64,000 nucleotides of DNA. Source: G965200765 sp965200765. GTDB taxonomy: Bacteria > Pseudomonadota > Gammaproteobacteria > Arenicellales > JAJDZL01. The translations under genes and the position numbers were made by a program. Below are positions 53,851 to 62,261 of this stretch, piece by piece. The first letter of the stretch is position 1, and the number at the start of each line of letters is the position of its first letter. The notes beneath the pieces are model-generated. The model saw only the letters and a program-made list of their open reading frames with translations, was not told the DNA's origin and made no database searches. The DNA is taken from the NCBI GenBank assembly GCA_965200765.1, contig OZ241380.1:2232001-2296000 (forward strand), read 5' to 3'.

Positions 53851-54090
53851 CTAGTAGTCTGCAGGCTGACTAAACGACACTGGACGCGCCGGTACAATGG
53901 TTGAGATTGCATGTTTATATACAATCTGACTGACTCCCGCCCGAAGCAAAACCACAAATCTGTCGAACGATTCAATGTGTCCCTGAAGCTTGACACCGTT
54001 AACCAAATAAACTGATACAGGAATCTTCTGTTTCCTCAAATCGTTCAGAATAGGATCTTGAATGGACGTACCCTTCTGTTTTGTTTTCAT
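53851..54090 (-). CDS. hfq: RNA chaperone Hfq
   Basis: 79 residues. The Sm1 motif (IPVSVYLVNGVKLQGHIESFD) and the Sm2 motif YKHAISTIVP are nearly canonical, so it should form the hexameric ring that pairs small RNAs with mRNAs. The C-terminal tail after SFSQPADY is very short compared with E. coli. The frame extends 22 codons upstream without Hfq similarity; the ATG at 54090 matches the family start. Confidence 0.96.
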   Translation of the reverse strand: MKTKQKGTSIQDPILNDLRKQKIPVSVYLVNGVKLQGHIESFDRFVVLLRAGVSQIVYKHAISTIVPARPVSFSQPADY

Positions 54091-54450
54091 CTGTGCATAT
54101 ATCCTCATCGCTATCAAATTTTTCGAAATGTGTAAATGACAAAAAACATAATTCAAATTCTGCTGTCAGTTGCAACGAAAGCAAAATTCTAGGTTGAAAC
54201 CAAACCAAAATTTGGTTTCCAAACTCTTTTACTCCAAATTGTATATTTTAAGAATTTTTATCACTGATGTTCAGTTTTTTTCACCCTGAGTGATTTCCGT
54301 TGGAAATCACTCGCACGCAAAATTCACGTCAATTGTCAAAAATACACAAATGGCATTTTAACATTGCAGACTGGTCGCGAGTGAACAATCTTGTGCAGGG
54401 GAATCTCGAAATCATGTTTATTCAACAGTTTGACAACTTCAATCCCGTAC
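54091..54450. other. Intergenic leader between miaA and hfq
   Basis: 360 bases, AT-rich near hfq. No gene supported. It holds a perfect 11-pair hairpin (next entry) and, at 54202-54218, a 17-base palindrome AAACCAAA-A-TTTGGTTT. It probably serves as hfq promoter and 5' untranslated region. Confidence 0.5.
54288..54312 (-). promoter_or_regulatory. 11-pair hairpin upstream of hfq
   Basis: GAGTGATTTCC pairs perfectly with GGAAATCACTC around a three-base loop, about 200 bases before the hfq start and about 140 after miaA. On the minus strand it is followed by A-rich, not T-rich, sequence, so it is not a standard terminator. It may be a regulatory or processing structure. Confidence 0.5.
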
Positions 54451-55362
54451 TCACTTCCACCTCAACGCCCGGCCAAGGTACGCCGAAAGAACATCCGCAG
54501 TCCTTTCCGATTGACTGTTCACCCATACCGCGCCGGGATTGTTTCGAATCCACGTCAGTTGCCGTTTGGCCAGTGCGCAGGTCGCTTGAACAATCGCTTC
54601 TTCCATTTCCGACTGGCTGAATTCACCACGGAAAAACTGCCAGGCTTGCCGGTATCCGACTGTTTTCATTGCCGGCAATGATGCGTTCAAATCCGTACGA
54701 TTGAACAAACCATGCGCTTCTTCAAGGAATCCCGCATCAAGCATTGTCCTGAAACGATTCTCGATCCGTGCCCTTAGCACAGTTCGATCGTTTGCTGAAA
54801 CCGCAATCTTGAGTAGCCGGCGACGCAATGGAGACTTGGGACTCGATTGCATGATCTGACTGGGACGTTGATTTTCGTGAATGTGAATCTCCAGCAAGCG
54901 CTGGATTCGCTGGGCATCGCCAGGTGATATCTTCGCCGCGGAAGCAGGATCGATTTTCATCAACTCCCGGTGAAGCGCCGGCCAACCTTCGAGACGCGCC
55001 CGTTCACGAATCTCCCGACCAGTTGTTGCATCGGCTTCCGGCAAATCGGACAAACCCTCCTCCAAAGCCTTGAAGTAGAACATCGTTCCACCAACCAGCA
55101 ATGGAATGCGATTGCGGTTGATGCTGGCATTGATCTCGCGCATCGCATCGCGTCGAAATTGTCCCGCTGAGTACCGCTCGGCTGGATCGCAAATGTTCAC
55201 CAGTGCATGTGGCACCGCATTCAACGTCTCACTGTCCGGCTTGGCGGTTCCGATATCCATGCCGCGATAGACTTGCGCCGCATCCACACTGACGACATCC
55301 ATTGGAAATCGCCGCACAAGCTGAATCGCCAAGTCGGTTTTGCCGGCCGCCGTCGCCCCCAT
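54451..55362 (-). CDS. miaA: tRNA dimethylallyltransferase
   Basis: 303 residues. MiaA prenylates A37 of tRNAs reading UNN codons. The P-loop GATAAGKTDLA is at the very start, then SVDAAQVYRGMDIGTAKP, the GTMFYFKAL segment and KTVGYRQAW. Homologues have a beta strand (xVVFLMG) before the P-loop; the codons for IPVVFL are present in frame just upstream of this ATG, but no ATG, GTG or TTG precedes them. Translation may start at ATT 55380, or the strand is lost. mutL lies upstream, 49 bases away. Confidence 0.93.
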   Translation of the reverse strand: MGATAAGKTDLAIQLVRRFPMDVVSVDAAQVYRGMDIGTAKPDSETLNAVPHALVNICDPAERYSAGQFRRDAMREINASINRNRIPLLVGGTMFYFKALEEGLSDLPEADATTGREIRERARLEGWPALHRELMKIDPASAAKISPGDAQRIQRLLEIHIHENQRPSQIMQSSPKSPLRRRLLKIAVSANDRTVLRARIENRFRTMLDAGFLEEAHGLFNRTDLNASLPAMKTVGYRQAWQFFRGEFSQSEMEEAIVQATCALAKRQLTWIRNNPGAVWVNSQSERTADVLSAYLGRALRWK

Positions 55363-55411
55363 CAGAAAGACTACCGGAATTTGCCGACAATCAGTTTCTG
55401 CAGGATTCGTC

Positions 55412-57268
55412 CTAACGCCCTCGGTAAAACAAACGATCCAGCTCTTCCATGGTCATCTGCTTCCACGTCGGTCGCCCGTGGCTACAGTAGCCGGAATGGT
55501 CCGTCGATTCCATGTCCCGCAACAAGTTGTTCATTTCTTCCAAATTCAATCGATCATTGGCGCGAATCGCACTGTGACAGGAAATGGTAGCAAGCAATTC
55601 ATTGCGCACACTTTCAATCCGATTGCTTTCTCGGTGTTCCACAATATCGGAAATCACATCCCGAACGAGCTTTTCTATATCCACATCTTTCAACATGATT
55701 GGCACGCTGCGTATGGTCACAATCTGCTCGCCGGAACGACTGATATCAAATCCCAGTTCGTTGAAATCCGAAGTTCGCTGACTGACCAATTCCGCTTCCT
55801 CGGCAGTAACCTTGATGGTAATCGGCACCAACAGCATCTGCGATGCCAGCTTGTTATTGTCATGCTGTTCCTTGAGTCGTTCATACAAGATTCTTTCGTG
55901 CGAGGCATGCATGTCAACGATGATCAGTCCTTTTTCATTTTCTGCCAGAATATAGGCACCACCCAGCTGGGCCAAAGCAAACCCCATTGGCGGCATGTCG
56001 GTTTCAGGAGGTGTCGTATCCGCTTCGGAATGACTTGCACTACGCAGAATTTGTTCAACCGGTGTGGTCGCTGAGGTCGAACCGACTGGCAAGTGGAAGC
56101 TTCGTTGCGAACGAGCGGGGTTCGAAGCCATTCCTGATTGAGTCACACTATGTCGCGACGTATCAGTCAAGGCAGACCGCTGATGTCCGGGGCGTTCACC
56201 CGAAATTGCGCTTTGCACCGCGCTCACAACACAGCGATAAATGTCTCTTTGCTGCCTGAAGCGCACTTCGGACTTCGCCGGATGTACATTTACATCCACC
56301 AGATGCGGTTCCAGTTCAATAAACAGGGCGCACACCGGATAGCGGGAATGGTCGAACAAAACATCCTGGTAAGCTTGCCGCACCGCATGCATCAGACTGC
56401 GGTCGCGGATTGCACGCCCATTGACAAACAAGTACTGTTGGTCGGGCTGCGCCCGCGTCAAATCCGGCATGCCAACCCATCCGGAGACACGCACTTCATC
56501 CCAAGTGGAATCAACCGGCAAATGATTGTCGGCAAATTCGTCACTGAATACCAGCGCCAGTCGCGTCTGCCGGTCATTGTCTGTACCCGCAGGGTATTGC
56601 ACCGCTTTGCGAGAATTATGAGTGAATTTGAATTCAATGTCCATGCGGCTCAATGCCATCTGTCGCACCAGCTTGTCCATATGCGAATACTCGGTGCCGG
56701 GCAAGCGTAAAAACTTGCGCCGCGCCGGTACATTGAAAAACAAGTCTCGCACTTCAATCGTAGTGCCGCGGGCATGCGGTGCCGGTACCGGTTCCCCCAC
56801 CTCCTCGCCGCCATCAGCAAAGACTTTCCAGGCATTTCGGCTGTCCCGGGTTCGGGTGGTTATGCCCAGACGACTTACGGAGGCAATGCTGGGCAACGCT
56901 TCGCCACGAAAACCGAGCGTACGAATACCTTCGATACCCTCGAAATCTTCCAGCTTGCTGGTGGCATGTCGCGACAATGCCAAAACCAGATCTTCGCGTT
57001 CAATGCCAGAACCGTTGTCGCGCACAACAATTGCTTCGGTACCGCCTTTCAGCGCTTCTATATCAATCATGGACGCACCAGCGTCAATACTGTTTTCAAT
57101 CAGTTCCTTAAGCACCGACGACGGCCGTTCAATCACTTCACCGGCTGCTATTTTGTTGATGACTGTCTCGTCGAGTTTTCGAATACGCCGGGGAGGTGCC
57201 GATGCCTGACCGTCCGTTCGGTCCGGGCTTTCTGGTTGCTTGTCTATGGATTGGGTTTCATCAAACAT
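55412..57268 (-). CDS. mutL: DNA mismatch repair protein MutL
   Basis: 618 residues. GHKL ATPase domain: IAAGEVIERPSSVLKELIEN, RDNGSGIE and TLGFRGEALPSI. The C-terminal dimerisation domain has DMHASHERILYE, which fits the DQHA-x2-E-x4-E endonuclease motif apart from Met for Gln, and SHGRPTW near the end. Thus this MutL probably nicks DNA itself, unlike E. coli MutL. A proline/serine-rich linker joins the halves. The ATG at 57268 follows AAAGGA; it overlaps the amiC end. Confidence 0.96.
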   Translation of the reverse strand: MFDETQSIDKQPESPDRTDGQASAPPRRIRKLDETVINKIAAGEVIERPSSVLKELIENSIDAGASMIDIEALKGGTEAIVVRDNGSGIEREDLVLALSRHATSKLEDFEGIEGIRTLGFRGEALPSIASVSRLGITTRTRDSRNAWKVFADGGEEVGEPVPAPHARGTTIEVRDLFFNVPARRKFLRLPGTEYSHMDKLVRQMALSRMDIEFKFTHNSRKAVQYPAGTDNDRQTRLALVFSDEFADNHLPVDSTWDEVRVSGWVGMPDLTRAQPDQQYLFVNGRAIRDRSLMHAVRQAYQDVLFDHSRYPVCALFIELEPHLVDVNVHPAKSEVRFRQQRDIYRCVVSAVQSAISGERPGHQRSALTDTSRHSVTQSGMASNPARSQRSFHLPVGSTSATTPVEQILRSASHSEADTTPPETDMPPMGFALAQLGGAYILAENEKGLIIVDMHASHERILYERLKEQHDNNKLASQMLLVPITIKVTAEEAELVSQRTSDFNELGFDISRSGEQIVTIRSVPIMLKDVDIEKLVRDVISDIVEHRESNRIESVRNELLATISCHSAIRANDRLNLEEMNNLLRDMESTDHSGYCSHGRPTWKQMTMEELDRLFYRGR

Positions 57269-58397
57269 TGTTTTCCTTTGGATATTTTTCACTGATTATC
57301 TTGATGGCTCGCGCAATCCCCCTGGCAATCTTGCTTTGATAGGCCGGATCTCGGAGCTTTTCTTCTTCACCCGGGTTCGAGATGAACCCCGTTTCAATCA
57401 AAAGAGAAGGAATATCAGGAGATTTTAGCACAACAAATCCGGCCTGATGGACTTGTGTTCCACGTACTTTGCCAACTTTCTTCAATTCGCTGCGAATGAT
57501 TTCTCCAAGCTCCAGACTGCGCGCCTGTTGCCAACTGGTCTGAATGTCCATCAAGGTTTGCGCCACGCTGTCAGGATAGTCTCCCAAATTCGTACCGCCG
57601 ATAAAGTCAGATGAATTTTCCTTGTTGGCCAGCCATTTCGCTTCCTCGCTGGTCGCACCCCGGTCGGACAGCGCGAAAACCGAAATGCCGTGCGCCGACC
57701 GTTTGTGAAATGCATCCGCATGGATGGAGATAAACAGGTCCGCCTTGTACGAACGGGCAATGTCAGTTCGCTTTCTCAGGGAGATATAGTAATCGCCCGT
57801 GCGCGTCAATTCAGCATGCATTCCCGGCATCGCATCAATCTCTTTCTTCAGTTTCTTGGCGATCGCCAAAACCACTTTCTTTTCATGTGTCTTTCTTTTT
57901 CCGACTGCACCCGGATCTTCCCCGCCATGCCCCGCGTCAATCACCACGATAAACTTGTTTGCAACCGGTGGCGCCGCCGGCTGCTCCGATTTTTCCGTAC
58001 TTTCAATGTCAATAACGAGACGATGTCCTTTCGTCGAATAAGGATCCAGATCAAAATCCTTGTATCGAATTCGAGTGGTCAAATCCAGCACGAAGCGAAC
58101 GTAGCCATCATGCTGCCCAAATCGTACCTTGCTGACATACGGGCCGGTCTTTTCGCCACTCGGCAGTTTACCCTTGAATTTTCCATCCGTGATGTCAATC
58201 ACCAATCGATTCGGATTGTCGAGTTCTCCAACCTTGTACTGGATTGCTCCGCTGATATCAAAAACATACCGGGTTCGCTCCGGTCCATGCCAGGTGCGAA
58301 TATCCAGAACGTCGACGGCCTGCACGTTGGCCGCCACCAGCAACGACAAGCCCAGCAACAATCTGGCGGGCCAATGGATTTGATTTTTGCTTATCAT
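57261..58397 (-). CDS. amiC: N-acetylmuramoyl-L-alanine amidase with AMIN domain
   Basis: 378 residues. Signal peptide, AMIN domain (about 30-130, DVLDIRTWHGPERTRYVFDI) that directs septal localisation, then an Amidase_3 zinc domain: VVIDAGHGGEDPGAVG, EKKVVLAIAKKL, SIHADAF and the late ETGFISN with catalytic Glu. No LysM follows, so AmiC-like rather than AmiB-like by layout, although the position before mutL is that of E. coli amiB. It cleaves peptide stems to separate daughter cells. The start overlaps tsaE as ATGA. Confidence 0.93.
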   Translation of the reverse strand: MISKNQIHWPARLLLGLSLLVAANVQAVDVLDIRTWHGPERTRYVFDISGAIQYKVGELDNPNRLVIDITDGKFKGKLPSGEKTGPYVSKVRFGQHDGYVRFVLDLTTRIRYKDFDLDPYSTKGHRLVIDIESTEKSEQPAAPPVANKFIVVIDAGHGGEDPGAVGKRKTHEKKVVLAIAKKLKKEIDAMPGMHAELTRTGDYYISLRKRTDIARSYKADLFISIHADAFHKRSAHGISVFALSDRGATSEEAKWLANKENSSDFIGGTNLGDYPDSVAQTLMDIQTSWQQARSLELGEIIRSELKKVGKVRGTQVHQAGFVVLKSPDIPSLLIETGFISNPGEEEKLRDPAYQSKIARGIARAIKIISEKYPKENNV

Positions 58398-58828
58398 GCC
58401 AACCACTCAGTTCTTTGCGACTGAACCGTTACAATGCGTGAATTGCCACCGTGCATCAAACTGATCTGCACGTCAGCAGGAGGGATTATATCCATACCGC
58501 GCCTTGGCCACTCAATAAACCACGCGGCTCCCGAGTCTGCATAGTCGTCAATGCCCACGTTCAGCAACTCTTGCGGCTGATTGATGCGATACAGATCCAG
58601 GTGCAGCAATTCAAGACCGGCAGTGGAAATGTAGGGTTCCAAAATTGCGAATGTGGGACTGGGTATCGGTCCTTCAATCCCCAACCCGCGCAGAATTCCT
58701 TGAATCAGTGTTGTTTTGCCAGTACCCAGCTCACCTTCAAAGTAAATGCAGGTACCGCGCTGTACCCGGTTTGACCAGCTGCATCCAAGTGCTACCATTG
58801 CTGCCGGCGATCTGATTTCCAGTTCCAT
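58394..58828 (-). CDS. tsaE: tRNA t6A biosynthesis ATPase TsaE
   Basis: 144 residues. P-loop GELGTGKTTLIQGILRGLG, then SPTFAILEPY and HLDLYRI, all TsaE signatures. It supports TsaD/TsaB in making threonylcarbamoyladenosine at tRNA position 37. It lies 26 bases after nnr and overlaps amiC by four bases; the nnr-tsaE-amiB/C-mutL-miaA order is conserved. Confidence 0.95.
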   Translation of the reverse strand: MELEIRSPAAMVALGCSWSNRVQRGTCIYFEGELGTGKTTLIQGILRGLGIEGPIPSPTFAILEPYISTAGLELLHLDLYRINQPQELLNVGIDDYADSGAAWFIEWPRRGMDIIPPADVQISLMHGGNSRIVTVQSQRTEWLA

Positions 58829-58854
58829 ACTTGTACTCTGCTCAATTTGAAATT

Positions 58855-60357
58855 TCAGTCATTCTTGATCAAACGGTTCAATTCAATTCTGAGATGCGGC
58901 AACAGATCGGTAGCCATCATCCCGGTCGGTCCTTGCGTCAATGCAGACTCGTCGCCGGCACGCGCATGCAACCAGACTCCAAGCCGGGCCGCCTGCGAAA
59001 GTTCCAACCCCTGTGCAACCAGTGCGGTGATCACGCCTGTCAAAATATCGCCCATGCCACCGGTCGCCATACCGCGGTTGCCGCGGTCGCAGACCCACAT
59101 TTGGCCGTTCGATGCAATGAGCGTACCAGCACCCTTGAGTACGCAGACTCCGCCGTATCGCTCAGCAATCGCGTGTGCCGTCCGGCAACGGTTGTGTTCA
59201 ACTTCCTGCGTCGATATGCCGAGCAATCGCCCGGCCTCGCCGGGGTGCGGCGTCAAAATCCGGTTATTTCGTACATCCGGGTCGCTGGCAAGCAGATTCA
59301 GGGCATCAGCATCAACGACGACAGGAGTTGAATCGCGCGAACGAATCTCCTGAAACAGCGATTGCGCCCAATCATCTTGACCCAGTCCCGGTCCAATGCC
59401 AATTGTATTGACATCGGCAAATAGATCCGCAAGGTCAGCATGATCGTCAAGACCAAATACGCGAATCTCCGGACAGGAGGCCAAAACAGGCACTACGCTT
59501 TCCGGCCGCGTCGCCACCGAAACCAGGCCGGCACCGCTTCGAAATGCGGCCATGCCCGCCATTTGCACGGCACCTTCCATCGTTCGATTGCCACCAATGA
59601 TTCCGACTCTTCCGGCCGAGCCCTTGTGCGTAGTCGAGTTTCTTTTCGGAACAAAATTCCTCAGCTCTGCTTCGCTGATCAAATCAACCTTGCGCTCCAC
59701 TTTGTTGAATACTTCATCTGACAACCCCAGCGAATCCAGTTTAACTTTGCCGGCGTATTGGATACCGCGGCCGAACATCAGACCAATCTTGACCCCGATA
59801 AAAGTGGATGTTACGGTTGCCCGCACCGCACTACCCAGCGGATTGCCGGTGTCTGCATCCAGTCCCGAAGGAATGTCCAAACTGAGTACCGGCTTGCGGG
59901 AATGGTTGATTTGCTCAATCACTTCCCGGAACCGCCCGGCTGGTTCACGCGCAAGGCCGATCCCGAAAATTGCATCCACCAGCACATCGGCCTTGCCCGG
60001 CAGATGCTTCGGCATCGGTTCTACTTGCCCGCCGCTCGCCTGAAACACCTCGCATGCGCGCAATGCTTCCGGCGTTTTGGGTTCACCGAGTGCATACAAC
60101 CGGACCTTCTTCCCGTCATCAAGTGCGTTCGCAGCAAATACATAACCATCGCCGCCATTGTTGCCTGAACCGCAAATCACATGCACGCGTTCCGCCCCCG
60201 GCCAATACTCCTGAAAAATCCTGAACGCAGCCTGGCCGGCCCGGCGCATCAATTCATCGCCCGGAATACCGAAGCATTTGATCGCGGCCTGGTCAATCTG
60301 CTGAGCCTCGGATTTTGAAATGACGTATGTTGAAATCACCACAATACCGACCAACAC
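58855..60357 (-). CDS. nnr: Bifunctional NAD(P)H-hydrate epimerase/dehydratase
   Basis: 500 residues fusing two enzymes that repair hydrated NAD(P)H. The N-terminal epimerase (YjeF_N) has GSGNNGGDGYVFA and LVDAIFGIGL; the C-terminal ADP-dependent dehydratase has HKGSAGRVGIIGG, GPGLGQDDWA, LTPHPGEAGRLL and GNRGMATGGMGDILTG. The frame opens with GTG at 60357; later starts (60354, 60342, 60339) are possible. It heads the run into tsaE, amiC, mutL. Confidence 0.96.
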   Translation of the reverse strand: MLVGIVVISTYVISKSEAQQIDQAAIKCFGIPGDELMRRAGQAAFRIFQEYWPGAERVHVICGSGNNGGDGYVFAANALDDGKKVRLYALGEPKTPEALRACEVFQASGGQVEPMPKHLPGKADVLVDAIFGIGLAREPAGRFREVIEQINHSRKPVLSLDIPSGLDADTGNPLGSAVRATVTSTFIGVKIGLMFGRGIQYAGKVKLDSLGLSDEVFNKVERKVDLISEAELRNFVPKRNSTTHKGSAGRVGIIGGNRTMEGAVQMAGMAAFRSGAGLVSVATRPESVVPVLASCPEIRVFGLDDHADLADLFADVNTIGIGPGLGQDDWAQSLFQEIRSRDSTPVVVDADALNLLASDPDVRNNRILTPHPGEAGRLLGISTQEVEHNRCRTAHAIAERYGGVCVLKGAGTLIASNGQMWVCDRGNRGMATGGMGDILTGVITALVAQGLELSQAARLGVWLHARAGDESALTQGPTGMMATDLLPHLRIELNRLIKND

Positions 60358-60581
60358 GCGGTTGAAATTGAAAATTCAAGAAACAAGATGTGCCGCTCAA
60401 AAAATAAAATTTGTGACTATGCAGAGATTATAACACGATGAATCAAACGCGCTCCACCAGATGTTCTATACATCCGACACATTCTGACGGATAAGAATTC
60501 AACTTTCCAGTCTGAAAACTCGCGTTTGCTCAAGCCAGCCATGGAGCAACTGACTTGCGTACTGATGCGTATTTGCGATTA

Positions 60582-61556
60582 CTACAAATCCAGAACCAGT
60601 TCGGGTGTCTTCGAGCGTGCACAGCAAATCAGAACATAATCTTCGCGGTCATCCTGATCCAGAATCATATCCCGGTGCTCGGGCTCTCCTTCAAGATATC
60701 GGGTCAGGCAAGTACCGCAAATTCCCTCCTCGCAGGACGTGTCAACCCAGATATCGTTTTCACGTAAAACTTCAACAATTGACTTGTCCACTGGCACCGT
60801 GTAGAGGGCATTGCTCTTGGCCAGTCGCACCTGAAATTCCCGATTTGCCGTCAATGCCTCTTTATCCTTGACCGGCAGACTTTCACTGGTGAAATACTCG
60901 AAATGCACAGTCCCCGGTTGCCAGTGGGCCGAGGCATCGCCAATCGCTTGCATCAATCCACCCGGACCGCAATAATACAGATGCGAACTTGGCTCCTGCA
61001 CGGCCAGAGTCTTGTGAACATCCAGTCCTTTCGAGGGATCACCGCCATCAAAGTGAAACTGTACTTCTCCGCATTTCACCAAGTTTTCGATTTCCTCCCT
61101 GAATGCTGTCTTTTCAACAGTTCGGGTACAGTAGTGAAGCACATAATTGCTTTGTTGCCGCTCCAGGCAATGCACCATGCAAAGAATCGGCGTGATACCG
61201 ATACCGCCAGCGACAAACACATGCCGGACAGCATTGCTGGCCAACTTGAAATGGCACTTCGGCGTAGAAATGTTCAGAAAGTCACCGATCTTGACGTGAC
61301 GATGCATGAACTCGGACCCACCTTTGCTATGTGTTTCCAACAACACCGCAATACGGTAGCTTGCAAGCATCCACGGCGGACTGCATAGTGAGAACTGGCG
61401 AATCAGGCCCGCATTCAGATGCACATCAACATGCGCACCAGGCTGAAATTCCGGCAATTGTGCCCCACCCGGATCAACCAGCTCATAACTCAGTATATTT
61501 TCGGCTTCGTAGCGAATCGACTGCACCTGTACCCGGCGCAACGCTGTTTTAACCAT
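60582..61556 (-). CDS. Phthalate-dioxygenase-reductase-like flavoprotein with 2Fe-2S
   Basis: 324 residues. Order: FMN-binding barrel (HVDVHLNAGLIRQFSLCSPP, with RQFS for flavin), NAD domain (VFVAGGIGITPILCMV, and YYCGPGGLM), then a C-terminal plant-type [2Fe-2S] ferredoxin with C-x4-C-x2-C (CEEGICGTC) and a fourth Cys about 30 residues later (LICCAR). This is the class IA oxygenase reductase layout (VanB, PDR). It should pass electrons from NADH to a Rieske oxygenase, but none lies nearby. Start ATG at 61556. Confidence 0.9.
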   Translation of the reverse strand: MVKTALRRVQVQSIRYEAENILSYELVDPGGAQLPEFQPGAHVDVHLNAGLIRQFSLCSPPWMLASYRIAVLLETHSKGGSEFMHRHVKIGDFLNISTPKCHFKLASNAVRHVFVAGGIGITPILCMVHCLERQQSNYVLHYCTRTVEKTAFREEIENLVKCGEVQFHFDGGDPSKGLDVHKTLAVQEPSSHLYYCGPGGLMQAIGDASAHWQPGTVHFEYFTSESLPVKDKEALTANREFQVRLAKSNALYTVPVDKSIVEVLRENDIWVDTSCEEGICGTCLTRYLEGEPEHRDMILDQDDREDYVLICCARSKTPELVLDL

Positions 61557-62261
61557 TTGAATTAGCAACCCTGCATTTCTTCGCTAACCAATTGCCTGAT
61601 GCAACCGGAATGGATCAGACAGCAACGTTTGACATGCTGTCCTGACTACTCCGCAAAAAATGCAACCGAGATGCTTGCATTTTTCAACAAACAGGAACTT
61701 GGTTATGGTGCCTTGCAAGAGCGGCGACTCCTGTAATTTCCAAGGGTACTGATTCGCTGTTGAGCAATTTGCAAAGATCTCTTGTCGACTCCTGTAACAA
61801 TTGCATTTTATTCAATTTTTTTGTATTTTTTGCCTGATTCGAGTATAATAATTCCATTATTACGCGTTTGTGTTTTTTGAACATTTTGGCTCGCCCAATT
61901 ATCCTTCAAATCAACCATACGGACTAACTGTAGTCTGGAAGCAGATCTTGCACCCAATTCAACCGCCCAGGCTCACACATTGAGTTGCTTGATCCTAACT
62001 GCACCAAACCAATTCTGCTGTCAATGGTTCACTCTGAAAGCATTTTTGCATTGAAACTTACCTGAACTGACAACCCTCGCTTGCAAATCTTCAAAACGCG
62101 GACATAGTTTTGGACCCCGACTGTAGTAGCCCTAGAACCAAAGACAGGGCAACATCAAACAAATTCAACTCTCGAGAATGGAAACTTTCGGGATGCAATT
62201 TCAAATGTGAATTGCGCCTGATCTCCAGGCATTCGAAAAATTCACTGCCAGTCACCGCGTA
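61557..62261. other. 705-base region between the reductase and MFS genes
   Basis: No gene supported. A 12-base direct repeat CGACTCCTGTAA occurs near 61726 and 61785. A near-consensus plus-strand promoter is listed separately; about 400 bases separate it from the MFS start, without a clear hairpin or ORF. A long leader or a small RNA is possible. Confidence 0.45.
61821..61849 (+). promoter_or_regulatory. Sigma70-type promoter TTGTAT-17-TATAAT
   Basis: -35 TTGTAT at 61821-61826 and a perfect -10 TATAAT at 61844-61849 with a 17-base spacer in T-rich surroundings. The first gene downstream is the MFS exporter at 62262. Confidence 0.5.

Noticed and set aside
61684..61884. 66-codon minus-strand frame in the 61.5-62.3 kb gap
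   Set aside because: It crosses a strong promoter-like sequence, has no ribosome site and no family features.
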